Shown: piece after piece, positions 54,143 through 63,421 of the stretch | Position numbering within the stretch: the first letter of the stretch is position 1 | Layout: each line of letters opens with the position of its first letter | DNA from: Bog-756 sp963835465 | GTDB taxonomy: Bacteria > Actinomycetota > Acidimicrobiia > Acidimicrobiales > RAAP-2 | Direction: 5' to 3' | NCBI GenBank assembly: GCA_963835465.1 | Contig: CAWIFR010000001.1 | Span: 434,001-498,000, forward strand | DNA length: 64,000 nucleotides | Position numbers and translations under genes: made by a program | Notes under the pieces: generated by a model | Told to the model about the DNA's origin: nothing | The model's input: only the letters and a program-made list of their open reading frames with translations | The model's database searches: none

Positions 54143-54764
54143 GCCTGCCGGGGTTCCCTCCCGCGGGCGATGGGGCGCCGACCGACCCCCGGGACTGGAT
54201 GCGCCGACGCCTGTTCGAGCGCCGGACCGTCCTCCTCGACGGAGTCCTCGACGACCTCGGGTCCACCCGGGTCGGGGCCGAGCTCGATGACCCTCGACGC
54301 CGAGGGCGACGGGACCATCGATCTCCAGATCGACTGCCCGGCGGCCTCGACGGGCGCGGCCCTCGCCCTGATGGACATCATCGACCTGCTCGGGGTCCCG
54401 GTCCGGGCATGGTGCACCGGCCAGGCGGTCGGTCCGGCCGTCGGGGTCTTGGCCGTCTGCCCCCGCCGCACCATGTCCCCCCATGCGCGCGCTCCAGCTC
54501 ACCGAGCCGAAGGTCGAGTTCGAGGGGAGTGCCCGCCTGCTCGAGCAGCTGGCCCAGGCTCACGCCGACCAGTGGGCCACCTTCTGCCAGCGCCTGGCCG
54601 AGGCCTCAGGCCAGTCCGTCGCGAGCGTGGCAGACGACGCGGCCCGGGGTCGCTACCTCACCGCGTCCGAGGCCGTGGCCTACGGCCTGGTCGACGAGGT
54701 GGCGGCCCCCGACGCCCGCACGGCCCGGCTGCCCGGTCGGCCCCTGGGTTTCCGTGCGACCTGA
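54139..54764 (+). CDS. Catalytically inactive ClpP-like subunit, two frameshifts
   Basis: About 208 residues of ClpP fold: FERRTVLLDGVLDD at the start, LDAEGDGTIDLQIDCPAAST, GAALALMDIIDLLGVPVRAW, CTGQAVGPAVGVLAVC, then LQLTEPKVEFEGSARLLEQL and ARGRYLTASEAVAYGLVDEV. Aligned with ClpP, the Ser of GQAASMG is Gly (GQAVGPA) and the His of ARIMIHQP is Thr (RLQLTEP or ALQLTEP, whichever frame join is used). The Asp position appears kept. Two of three triad residues are thus missing, as in plant and cyanobacterial ClpR. Breaks lie near 54285 and 54480-54492. GTG 54139 overlaps the XRE stop. Confidence 0.78.
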
Positions 54765-54773
54765 GCTGCGGGC

Positions 54774-55638
54774 TCAGAGGCTGGCCAGGCCCAGCGCCGC
54801 GTAGATCTCGCGGGTGGCGTTGGACCGGTTGAGTGTGTAGAAGTGCAGCCCCGGGACCCCGGAGGCGAGGAGCTGCTCGCAGAGCTCGGTGGCCACGGCG
54901 ACGCCCTCGTGGCGGACCGCCTCCTTGCCTCCCCGTCGGTCGGCCTGCTCGAGGCGATCGACCATCCAGGGGGGAACGGCCGCGCCCATGGTGGCCATCC
55001 GGGGAATGGAGGAGAGGCTGGTCACCGGCATGATGCCGGGAAGGACGGGCTTGTCCACGCCCCGGGCGGCCAGGTCCTCGACCAGGCCGGTGTACTCCCC
55101 GGCCTCGAAGAAGAACTGGGAAATGGCGAAGTCGGCCAAGGACAGCTTGGCGGCCAGGTAGTCGCGGTCGGAGCCCCGATCGGGTGACAGGGGATGGCCG
55201 CCGGGCTGTGCGGCCACGCCCGACCGAGAAGCCGCCGATGGCTGCGGCCAGCTCCACCAGTTCCGAGGCGTGGCGGAGCTCGCCGGGCCCGTCGTCAGGG
55301 TCGGTCGGAGGATCACCGCCCAGGGCCATCAGGTTCTCCACGCCGGCCATCCGGTAGGCCACCAGGATCTCGGCCAGCTCCAAGCGGGAGTGGGCGACGC
55401 AGATCAGATGGGCCATGGGCACCAGGCTGGTCGTGCTGAGCATGCCGGTCACGAGGTCGAAGGTCCGCTTGCGGGACTCCGCCCCTCCCCGGTAGGTCAC
55501 CGAGACGAACGAGGGGCCGAGCGGCTCCAGGTCCCGGAGGGTCCTGACCAGGGTGGCCTGCTCCGCGTCGGACTTCGGTGGGAAGAACTCGAACGAGTAG
55601 GTCCTCCCCTTGGCCAGGAGGTCGGCGATGCGGGTCAT
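54774..55638 (-). CDS. metF: Methylenetetrahydrofolate reductase, one frameshift
   Basis: About 288 residues. The flavoprotein barrel begins YSFEFFPPKSDAEQATLVRT with the catalytic Glu (FEFFPPK), followed by FVSVTYRGGAESRKRTFDLV, NLMALGGDPP, SLADFAISQFFFEAGEYTGL, VLPGIMPVTSLSSIPRMATM and PGLHFYTLNRSNATREIYAA. It reduces 5,10-methylene-THF to 5-methyl-THF for methionine synthesis. One break lies near 55215-55225, between IGGFSVG and AAQPGGHPLSPD. The start overlaps the stop of the upstream membrane-protein gene by 4 bp (ATGA). Confidence 0.92.
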
Positions 55639-56525
55639 GGCCGGCCCAGCCTACCGCCGGATGGCCGTTTCGGCCGGGGCGCGGAGCTGGTCCGAACCTT
55701 TCGGCGGCCGCCGCCGACGGTCAGCTCGGGGCCGAGCCGATCCGGGCTGGACAGTTGGACCAGTGCCGTGGTCAGCTCGCTGCTGCGTGCCCGCCGGGCC
55801 TCATCGGCCTCGGCCAGCTGCATCCCCGTGGGAGCCGCCGTCCCGTGGCGGAGCAGGCGGTCGGCCTCGATGGCGAAGGCCAGTCCCCGCAGGGCCCCGG
55901 CCGCCGTGGTGGCCATCGCGCCGGCCTCGGGGTCGGGTGCCGTCGCCACCGTGTGGTCCAGGGCCACCGCGGCCCGCTCGACCTGGACGGCCACCGCCGC
56001 CTCGCACCTCGGCGTCGTCGGACACGGCGTTGCCCGAGAGGAGGGAGGCCCGGGCCAGCTGGGCGTCGGACAGGGCCGGGGTCACCGCCTTGCGCCAGGC
56101 CGCCTCGACGCCCCGCCGCTTGCGGGCGGCCAGCAGCAGGACGACCAGCCGATGGCCAGGACCAGGACGACGATCGACGATGATCAGGGCCCACGGCGTC
56201 TTGGACGAGGTGTTGGTGGCGATGAGTGGGGCCAGCGTGGTCGAGGTGGTGGTCGACGAGGTCGTGGTCGTGGTCGGGCGTGGTGGTGGTGGACGTCGAC
56301 GTGGTGGTCGTCGGTGGCGTCGTGGTCGTGGTGGTGGCCTCGGTGGTCGGCGTCACACGCCGTGGTGGTGGTGACCGCCACCTCCACCGCCGGCACCGCC
56401 GGGCGGCGCCGGCCGTCGGGGGCCCGGCACCGGCGCCACAGGGCGAGGAGCGAGGCCACCCCGACCGTCGCCACCAGGGCCCGCGGCGGTCCGGCGGCGC
56501 CTCGGCAGGCTCCCGGCCACGCCAT
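55635..56525 (-). CDS. Membrane protein with Thr-rich linker, frameshifted
   Basis: About 296 residues. An N-terminal hydrophobic stretch (GPPRALVATVGVASLLALWR) is followed by a linker encoded by repeated ACC/ACG codons (56210-56390), which gives runs of Thr in one frame (TTTTSTSTTTTP). A second membrane helix then appears (around 56100-56190, with ALIIV and LVVLLLAARKRRG), followed by a cytoplasmic helical part: VEAAWRKAVTPALSDAQLAR, VALDHTVATAPDPEAGAMAT and GLAFAIEADRLLRHGT. Several breaks occur. Its start overlaps the cupin stop (TGATG) and its stop overlaps metF. The family is not recognised. Confidence 0.55.
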
Positions 56526-56891
56526 CAGGCGTCGCTCCGCCCGAAGTCGTCCTCGAGCCGGACGATGTCGTCCTCCCCGAAGTACTCGCCGTGCTGCACC
56601 TCGACGAAGACCACTCGGCGTCGGTGGCGTTGCGCGATGCGGTGGTCGGTCCCCACCGGGATGTCCACCGAGTCCCCGGCGCGACAGCTCGGTCACCTCG
56701 CCGTCCAGGGTGACCTGGGCCGTTCCCCGCACGATGAACCAGTGCTCCGAACGGCGAGCGTGGCGCTGATAGCTGAGCCGCTTGCCCGGCAGCACCACGA
56801 TGCGCTTGACCTTGTGGGTCCCGTCGTCGTCGAGGACCGTGTACATCCCCCAGGGGCGGTGGTCGGTCTCGAGCCCTTCGGCCGCGCTCAC
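56524..56891 (-). CDS. Phosphomannose-isomerase-like cupin protein, one frameshift
   Basis: About 122 residues of the PMI type II/mannose-1-P guanylyltransferase C-terminal cupin family. It has DHRPWGMYTVLDDDGTHKVK, IVVLPGKRLSYQRHARRSEH with metal-ligand His residues, WFIVRGTAQVTLDGEV and, after a break near 56690, AGDSVDIPVGTDHRIAQRHR and EVQHGEYFGEDDIVRLEDDF. Such free-standing cupins are thought to isomerise sugar phosphates. GTG 56891 is the likely start. The frame is continuous with folD upstream, so a fused reading is formally possible. Confidence 0.78.
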
Positions 56892-57743
56892 GACTGCGCG
56901 CTCCGCGGCCCGGACGGTGTTGCGGAGGAGCATGGCCCGGGTCATCGGTCCCACCCCTCCCAGTCGTGGGGTGATCCACCCGGCCACCTCGGCCACGGAC
57001 TCGTCGACGTCAGACAAGAGCTTCTTCCCTTCCCAAGAGGTGCCGGCCCCGACCACGGCGGCGCCCGGCTTGACCATCTCCGCCGTGACCAGTCCGGACC
57101 GTCCGGCCGCGGCCACCACGACGTCGCCCTGACGCACCAGGCCGGCGAGGTCCTCCACCCCGGTATGGACGACGGTGACGGCGGCATTGCACCCGGGCCG
57201 GCGCATGGCCAACAGCAACGACAGGGGCCGGCCGATGGTCAGGCCCCGGCCGATGATCACAACGTGCTTGCCCTCCACCGGGACCTGGTTGGCCGCCAGC
57301 AGCTCGACGATGCCGGCCGGGGTGCAGGGCAGCGGACCGTTGGCCCCCATGACCAGGCGCCCGAGATTGACCGGGTGCAGTCCGTCGACGTCCTTCTCGG
57401 GGTCGACGGCCAGCAGCACCCGCTCCTCGTCCAGGCCGTCGGGCAGGGGTAGCTGCACCAGATAGGCGTGGATGGCCGGGTCGGCGTTGAACCGGGCCAC
57501 CACCGCTTCCAATTCCTCTTGGCTGACGTCGGCGGGCAGGTGTTCGTGCGCCGAGTGGATGCCCACCTCGGCGCAGTCCTCGTGCTTCATGGCCACGTAG
57601 CGGGCGCTCGGGCCGTCGTCCCCGACGAGGATGGTCCCCAGTCCCGCGGTGATGCCGACACCGCGCAGCCGGGCTACACGGTCGCTGACCTCGGCGCGGA
57701 TCTTGGCGGCCAACAGCTCACCGTCGAGCAGCGTGGCTGTCAT
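56892..57743 (-). CDS. folD: Methylenetetrahydrofolate dehydrogenase/cyclohydrolase
   Basis: A 284-residue bifunctional enzyme converting 5,10-methylene-THF to 10-formyl-THF. The catalytic Lys lies in ARYVAMKHEDCAEVG. Other landmarks are VQLPLPDGLDEERVLLAVDP, DVDGLHPVNLGRLVMG, the NADP site VVIIGRGLTIGRPLSLLLAM and the end PRLGGVGPMTRAMLLRNTVR. ATG 57743 is the family start. No stop separates it from the cupin frame. A GTGA at 56888-56891 would give a normal 4-bp overlap if one base near the folD end were in error. It supplies formyl-THF for the adjacent purH and purN. Confidence 0.93.
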
Positions 57744-57816
57744 GACCGATGCCTCATGTCCCCAGTATGGCCGTGAGCCGGGCGGGTCGACGGGAACCGG
57801 GCGTCCCCGCCGTCCC

Positions 57817-59358
57817 TCAATGCCGGAAGTGGCGTTCGCCACCGGCCATGACCACGGCGATCCCCGCCTCATCGGCCGCCGCCACCACCTCGCCGTCCCG
57901 GATCGAGCCACCCGGCTGCACCACTGCGGCCACCCCGGCCTCGGCCAGGACAAGCAGACCGTCGGGGAAGGGGAAGAAGGCGTCGCTGGCCGCCGCTCCT
58001 CCCGAGGCCCGGGCTCCGGCCTTGGACACGGCGATCTCCGCCGCCACCACCCGGGACTGCTGGCCGGCTCCCACCCCCACCGCCTGGCCATCGCTGACGA
58101 TGGCGATGGCATTGGACGTGGTGCGGGCACAGACCTTCCAGGCCAAGGCCAGATCCCGCCACTGGGCATCGGTGGGCTGCACCTTGGTGGCCACCTCCCA
58201 CGACGTGGTGGGGACGAGGAAGCGATCGGCGTCCTGGACCAGCATGCTGGCCCCGAGCCCCCGGAACTGCCGGACCAGCGGCTCCGGTGCCGGGGCCGAC
58301 AGCAGGCGGGTGGCCTTACGCTTCGAGGTCAGCTGGGCGAGCGCGGCGGCGTCGTAGGACGGGGCGATGATCAGATCGGCCTGCGGCCCGGCGGCGATGG
58401 CCTCGGCCACCTCGGCGGTCACCGGTCCCCCGATGGCCACGATGCCGCCGAAGGCCGACTGGGGGTCGCACTCCAGGGCCCGCTGGTAGGCCGTGGTCAG
58501 TTCGGCGTGGACTGCCGCACCGCAGGGGTTGGCGTGCTTGATGATGGCCACCGAACGTTCGGCCTCCCCCGGGTCGGCCAGCTCGTGGACCAGCCGCCAG
58601 GCGGCGTCGGCGTCGAAGATGTTGAGGTAGGAGAGCTCCTTGCCCCCGTGCTGGATCACGTCGTCCCACCACGAGTGCTGTCCGACGATGCGGTAGCGGG
58701 CCCCATGCTGATGGGGGTTCTCTCCATAACGGAGGGACCCGGCCCGCTCGAGGGCCAGATGGATGGTGGGCGGCAGGATGGAGGCCTCGTCGTCGACCGG
58801 TCCCGCCGCCCCCTGGTCGTCGAACCAGTCCACGATGGCGGCGTCGTAGGCGGCGGTGTGGGCGAAGGCGTCGCGGGCCAACCGCAGCCGGGTCGGCTCG
58901 GAGAGGGAGCCGTTCGCCCGGAGCTCGTCCAGGACCGTGCCGTAGGCAGCCGGCGAGACCACGATGCCCACGTGGGCGTGGTTCTTCGCCGCCGCCCGGA
59001 CCATGGTGGGTCCGCCGACGTCGATGAGCTCGATGGACGGATCCGACGCGAACGGATAGAGATTGCACACCACGAGATCGATCAGCCCGATGCCCTGACG
59101 TTCCAGATCATCGAGGTGCTCGGCCTTGGACCGGTCGGCCAGGATCCCGCCGTGGATGATGGGATGGAGGGTCTTGACCCGGCCCCCGAGCATCTCGGGT
59201 GCCCCGGTGACCTCGGCCACCTCGCGGTGGTCGATGCCGGCGTCGGCCAGTGCCGCGGAGGTTCCTCCACTCGAGATGAGCTCCCAACCCAGGCTGGACA
59301 GGCCCCGGGCCAGATCGATGACTCCGGTTTTGTCGTAGACGGACAACAGTGCCCTCAT
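57817..59358 (-). CDS. purH: Bifunctional AICAR transformylase/IMP cyclohydrolase
   Basis: A 513-residue enzyme in one clean frame that catalyses the last two steps of IMP synthesis. The N-terminal cyclohydrolase domain has LLSVYDKTGVIDLARGLSSL, ISSGGTSAALADAGI and GRVKTLHPIIHGGILADRS. The transformylase domain has LRYGENPHQHGARYRIVG, the catalytic IIKHANPCGAAVHAEL (Lys-His) and ASDAFFPFPDGLLVLAEAGV. Its ATG overlaps the purN stop by 4 bp (ATGA), so purN and purH are translated together. folD follows 73 bp downstream. Confidence 0.96.
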   Translation of the reverse strand: MRALLSVYDKTGVIDLARGLSSLGWELISSGGTSAALADAGIDHREVAEVTGAPEMLGGRVKTLHPIIHGGILADRSKAEHLDDLERQGIGLIDLVVCNLYPFASDPSIELIDVGGPTMVRAAAKNHAHVGIVVSPAAYGTVLDELRANGSLSEPTRLRLARDAFAHTAAYDAAIVDWFDDQGAAGPVDDEASILPPTIHLALERAGSLRYGENPHQHGARYRIVGQHSWWDDVIQHGGKELSYLNIFDADAAWRLVHELADPGEAERSVAIIKHANPCGAAVHAELTTAYQRALECDPQSAFGGIVAIGGPVTAEVAEAIAAGPQADLIIAPSYDAAALAQLTSKRKATRLLSAPAPEPLVRQFRGLGASMLVQDADRFLVPTTSWEVATKVQPTDAQWRDLALAWKVCARTTSNAIAIVSDGQAVGVGAGQQSRVVAAEIAVSKAGARASGGAAASDAFFPFPDGLLVLAEAGVAAVVQPGGSIRDGEVVAAADEAGIAVVMAGGERHFRH

Positions 59359-60074
59359 GGCGCAACCTCCGTGGGTGATCCTGGTCCATCGGACGCCGTC
59401 GCCGCCAACCCGTCGATGAAGGTCCGGATGGTGTCGGGGTAGAGGGTCCGCTCCACGGACTTGATGCGCTCGTGCAGGCTTTCCTCGGTATCGCCGGGCA
59501 GCACGGGGACCGCGGCCCGGGCCAGCACCGGTCCGGCGTCCATCTCGAGGGTGGCGACGTGCACCGTGGTCCCGGTCTCGGGCACGCCGGCGGCCAGGGC
59601 GTCCCGGACGGCGTGCCAGCCGGGGAACGCGGGGAGCAGGGCGGGATGGGTGTTGAGGATGCGACCGGGATACGCGGCGTGGATTGGCTCACCCAGCACG
59701 GTGCCGAAACCGGCCATTGCCACCACATCGATGGCGTCACCCCGCAGTACATCGGTGACCGCCCGCGTATACCCGTGACGGTCGAAGCCCGGGCCGAACC
59801 CCCCGAAGGCCGAGCGGTCGACCAGGACCGACGGGACCGACGCCGTCGCCGCCACCTCCTGGGCCCGGCAGGGGCGGTCGACCAGCACCAGGCGCACCGG
59901 AAGGCCCGAGGACAGGATCGCCTCCAGGATGGTTCCGCTTCCCGAGGCGAGCACCCCCAGCCGGAGCGAGCCGCGCGCGGCCGTCCGCGGCGTCGCCGGG
60001 GACGTCGGTGCGGCGGCCCGAGCGGTGTCGGGCGAGGTCCCCGGAGCGGAGTTGGGAGTTGCGCCGGGACCCAC
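59355..60074 (-). CDS. purN: Phosphoribosylglycinamide formyltransferase
   Basis: A 239-residue 10-formyl-THF-dependent GAR transformylase. The core begins LRLGVLASGSGTILEAILSS (phosphate-binding GSGT). The active-site Asn and His lie in ILNTHPALLPAFPGWHAVRD, and the Asp in ATLEMDAGPVLARAAVPVLP. The first 35 residues are an Ala/Pro/Thr-rich extension. GTG 60074 is supported by TATCGT 6 nt upstream (60081-60086). It forms an operon with purH. Confidence 0.94.
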   Translation of the reverse strand: MGPGATPNSAPGTSPDTARAAAPTSPATPRTAARGSLRLGVLASGSGTILEAILSSGLPVRLVLVDRPCRAQEVAATASVPSVLVDRSAFGGFGPGFDRHGYTRAVTDVLRGDAIDVVAMAGFGTVLGEPIHAAYPGRILNTHPALLPAFPGWHAVRDALAAGVPETGTTVHVATLEMDAGPVLARAAVPVLPGDTEESLHERIKSVERTLYPDTIRTFIDGLAATASDGPGSPTEVAP

Positions 60075-60080
60075 TCGCGC

Positions 60081-60086
60081 ACGATA
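60081..60086 (-). promoter_or_regulatory. -10 element of purNH, leaderless type
   Basis: TATCGT on the minus strand lies 6 nt before GTG 60074. Confidence 0.5.
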
Positions 60087-60363
60087 TCAGTGCCGCGGTG
60101 CGGGCACCTCAGCGACGCATAGTGCCGGCGTCCTTGCGGCCCGCGTGCTCCCCGACGGTTCCGGGAGTCCGGTGGTACCGTCCCCCACACAGGGACCGGG
60201 GCGACGTGGCCCGACCGGCCTGCCTCCGGTGTACGGGCCCACGTCGCTCGGTCCCCCCTGCCCAGGGAGTGCCCCTCGTGACAGTGCTATCGGCATCGTT
60301 TCGACGTTTCCGAAGGGAAAGTTTCGGGGATTCCGCGCCGGTCCCAGCCCGGGAGCCGCTTCA

Positions 60364-60390
60364 CCCCTTCTCGCCCCACCGGCGAGGGGC
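60364..60390 (-). terminator. Hairpin downstream of the HAD phosphatase gene
   Basis: CTCGCC and GGCGAG pair around CCACC, and flanking CCCC/GGGG extends the stem beyond a two-base bulge. It lies about 43 bp past the phosphatase stop. It lacks a T tract. Confidence 0.4.
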
Positions 60391-60432
60391 GCGCCCGGAG
60401 ACGGGCGACGCTCGGCGGTCGACCAGGCCGGC

Positions 60433-61134
60433 CTACTGCTCAAGCCTGCGGAACAGGGCCTCGTCCAGTCCGACCAGACTCGGGAGTACGGCGTCGCACA
60501 TGCCCCACCGGGGGGAGGCGAGTGCCTCGCGCTCCGGCACGGCCACGACCCGCATCCGCGCCGCCTTGGCCGACACGGCCCCGTTGAAGGAGTCCTCGAC
60601 GGCCAGGCACCCGGTCGGGTCCACCCCCAGCTTGGCCGCGGTCGACAGGTAGGACCCGGGGTGGGGCTTGCCCAGCGGCTCCCACTCCGCCGAGTGCCAC
60701 ACGGTGACCGACGAGGCGATGCCCAGGCGGTCGAGGGCGGCCTGGATGACCACGGCGTAGGAACCCGAGCACACGGCCACGGGAAGGGCCAGGCGGCCGC
60801 ACAGGGCCACCGCCTCCAAGGCCCCCGGCATGGGCGACCCGGACCGGCCGATGAGCTCGGCCACCCGGGCCGTCGTGGCCCGCTCGACCTCGGCAGGGGT
60901 CATCCCCTCCCAGGGGAAGCGCACCCACCAGTGACGGACGGCATCGTCGATGCGCAGCCCCATGGTCTGGCGCACGTCCTGCTCGGTCAGCTCGAGGCCG
61001 ACCGAACCGAAGACCTCGATCTCGGCTCGGCGCCAGAACGGCTCCGAGTCGATCAGCAGGCCATCGAGGTCGAAGATGACTGCCTCGATGGGCCGGCGGC
61101 CGAGGGCGGCAGCCGAGGGGAGGTCGGAGGTCAG
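60433..61134 (-). CDS. HAD family sugar-phosphate phosphatase (HxpB-like), probable CTG start
   Basis: A 233-residue HAD hydrolase. Motif I is AVIFDLDGLLIDSEPFWRRA with the nucleophile Asp, motif II is VAVCSGSYAVV, the Lys lies in EPLGKPHPGSYLSTAAKLGV and motif IV is CLAVEDSFNGAVSAKAARMR. The stretch MGLRIDDAVRHWWVRFPWEG aligns well with E. coli YniC/HxpB, a hexitol and 2-deoxyglucose phosphatase. No ATG, GTG or TTG precedes motif I in this frame. CTG 61134 overlaps the sucD stop as CTGA, so it is either a rare start or an ATG with a base error. It is the last gene of sucC-sucD-HAD. Confidence 0.85.
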   Translation of the reverse strand: MTSDLPSAAALGRRPIEAVIFDLDGLLIDSEPFWRRAEIEVFGSVGLELTEQDVRQTMGLRIDDAVRHWWVRFPWEGMTPAEVERATTARVAELIGRSGSPMPGALEAVALCGRLALPVAVCSGSYAVVIQAALDRLGIASSVTVWHSAEWEPLGKPHPGSYLSTAAKLGVDPTGCLAVEDSFNGAVSAKAARMRVVAVPEREALASPRWGMCDAVLPSLVGLDEALFRRLEQ

Positions 61135-62022
61135 CCGAGTTTCCGAACCACGTCGACCATGGCCTCACCCGCCTCGGTGGGGTTGAGGGCCACCGTGACC
61201 CCGGCGTCCGAGAGGGCGTCCATCTTGGCCTGGGCCGTACCCTTGGAGCCCGAGATGATGGCACCGGCATGGCCCATCTTGCGCCCCGGGGGTGCGGTCA
61301 CACCGGCCACGTAGGAGACCACCGGCTTGCTCACCGACGAGGCGATGAACTCGGCCGCCTCTTCCTCGGCCGAGCCGCCGATCTCGCCGATCATCATGAT
61401 GGCCCTGGTGTCCGGGTCTGCCTCGAAGGCGGCCAGGCAGTCGATGAAGCTGGTGCCGGGGACCGGGTCACCACCGATGCCCACACAGGTGGTCTGGCCC
61501 ACGCCCTGCTGGGAGAGCTCATGCAGTGCCTGGTAGGTGAGGGTGCCCGAGCGGCTCACGATGCCCACCGGGCCCACCGGCCATGGCGATGTCGCCCGAG
61601 GTGATGCCGATGTTGCACTTCCCCGGCGAGATGATGCCGGGGCAGTTGGGCCCGAGCAGGCGGGTGCCGGGGAACTCCCGGACCAGCCGGTTGTAGGCCA
61701 GGGCCTCGTCGCTGGCCGGGATGCCCTCGGTGATGCACACCACGAAGGGCACGCCGGCAGCGGCGGCCTCCACGATGGCCGCGGCGGCGAACTTGGGCGG
61801 TACCGAGATGAACGAGGCGTTGGCCCCGGTGGCCTCGACGGCCTCGGCCACCGTGGCGAAGACCGGGATGCCCTCGATCTCCTCACCGCCCCGGTTCGGG
61901 TTGGTGCCGGCGACCACCTTGGTGCCGTAGTCACGGTTGCGGAGCCCGTGGTAGAGGCCCTGGCTCGTGGGGCTGATGCCCTGGACCACGACCTTGGTGT
62001 TCTCGTCGACGAAGATGCTCAT
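61131..62022 (-). CDS. sucD: Succinyl-CoA synthetase alpha subunit, one frameshift
   Basis: About 297 residues. The CoA-binding Rossmann part has VVVQGISPTSQGLYHGLRNR, GTNPNRGGEEIEGIPVFATV and LLGPNCPGIISPGKCNIGI. After a break near 61571-61585 the ligase part has VGIVSRSGTLTYQALHELSQ, CVGIGGDPVPGTSFIDCLAA, MIGEIGGSAEEEAAEF and the phosphorylated His in RKMGHAGAIISG. With SucC it makes succinate and ATP or GTP from succinyl-CoA. Its start overlaps the sucC stop by 4 bp (ATGA). Confidence 0.94.
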
Positions 62023-63166
62023 GACTGGCCTCCAGCGAGTGCGACCGCACGTCGTGCGGCATCGAGCATGGTCGGCTCGGCGACCAGGCGATCGGACAGA
62101 TGGCTGGCCAGGATCTCGCGCCCGGCCACCGCGTTGGTGCCGTCCAGCCGGAGCACGATGGGTGAGCTGATCTCCACCCGGTCCAGCGCCTCCAGGACGC
62201 CCTTGGCCACCTCGTCGACCCGGGTGATCCCCCCGAAGATGTTGACGAAGATGGACCGCACGGCGGGGTCGGAGTTGATGACCTCCAGGGCCGCGGCCAT
62301 GACGTCGGCGTTGGCGCCGCCTCCGATGTCGAGGAAGTTGGCCGCGGAGCCGCCGCACTGGTTGACCACGTCGAGGGTGCTCATGGCCAGGCCGGCGCCG
62401 TTGGCGATGATGCCCACCGAGCCGTCCAGGCCGATGTAGTTGAGGCCCCGCTCCTTGGCCCGGGTCTCCCGCTCGTCCTCCACGTCGCTGCCCTCGAACT
62501 CCTCCCACTCGGGGTGCCGGAAGGCGGCATTGGCGTCCAGGGTGACCTTGGCGTCCAGGGCGTGGACCTTGTCGTCCGGGGTGAGGATCAACGGATTGAT
62601 CTCCGCCAGGTCGCAGTCGCCCTCGGTGTAGCAGGTGTAGAGCTTGACCAGCAGCTCGGCGGCCTGGTCCCGGGCCACCTGGTCGAGGTTGGCCCGCTCC
62701 ACCCACTCCCGGGCGGCCTCGAGGGTCAGCCCGTCGACCGGGTCGACGTGGAGCAGGGCGATGGCGTCGGGGTTGGTGACAGCCACCTCCTCGATCTCCA
62801 CGCCGCCCTCGGCCGACAGCATGCCCAGGTGCTTCTTGGCGCTGCGGTCCAGGGTGAAGCTGGCGTAGTACTCCTTGGCGATGTCCGAGGCGTGCTCGAT
62901 CCACAGGCGCTTGACCACGTGGCCCTTGATGTCCAGGCCGAGGATGTTGCCGGCGTGCTCGCGCACCTCTTCGACGTTGTCGGCCAGCTTGACGCCCCGG
63001 CCTTGCCGCGGCCGCCCACCTTCACCTGGGCCTTGACCACCACCGGGTAGCCGGAGGCCTCGGCCTGGGCCACGGCTTCGTCCACGGTGTCGGCCACTCC
63101 GCCCTTGGAGATGGGGATGCCGTAGCGGGCGAAGTACTGCTTGCCCTGATACTCGAAGAGATCCAC
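62019..63166 (-). CDS. sucC: Succinyl-CoA synthetase beta subunit, one frameshift
   Basis: About 382 residues with the ATP-grasp N-terminal domain (MDLFEYQGKQYFARYGIPIS, YPVVVKAQVKVGGRGKAGG) and the C-terminal CoA-ligase domain (LDGSVGIIANGAGLAMSTLD, NFLDIGGGANADVMAAALEV, SIFVNIFGGITRVDEVAKGV). EINPLILTPDD carries a Mg ligand. A break lies near 62995-63005 in the GRGKAGG stretch. It is the first gene of sucCD. The region upstream has repeated TCTGTCTGA units at 63180-63222. Confidence 0.94.
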
Positions 63167-63421
63167 CGGATCCGTTCCTCTCTGTCTGTCTGACTGGTTG
63201 GTGCGACTCGGTCTGTCTGATGGCTGCTGCCACGCTGACTTCTTGCTGCGACTCCCGTTCGTTTGCGACCGTCTGCGGTCGACGGTCGGCGCTGTGGTTC
63301 ACCGGCGGGGCGCCCGCAGGACCCGGCCCGTCCCCGCTCGCTGCTCCCTGCCCTCGGAGTCGGCCAGCACCGGGTACGGGCATGACGTCTCCCCTCGGTG
63401 CCCTTCCCGAGAAGCGACATC

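Larger units (their letters stand above)
60075..60432. other. 358-bp spacer between the HAD phosphatase gene and purN
   Basis: Both neighbours are read leftwards. It holds the purN leaderless -10 and, near the phosphatase end, the hairpin at 60364-60390. I looked for a ZTP-type purine riboswitch and did not find its conserved core. No small gene is evident. Confidence 0.5.

Noticed and set aside
60075..60432. ZTP or other purine riboswitch before purNH
   Set aside because: The conserved core of the ZTP motif was not found, and a -10 hexamer 6 nt before the purN start suggests a leaderless transcript.
63180..63222. Repeated TCTGTCTGA units before sucC as a phase-variable tract
   Set aside because: Only a few imperfect units are present and they lie outside coding sequence, so there is no evidence of slippage-dependent switching.
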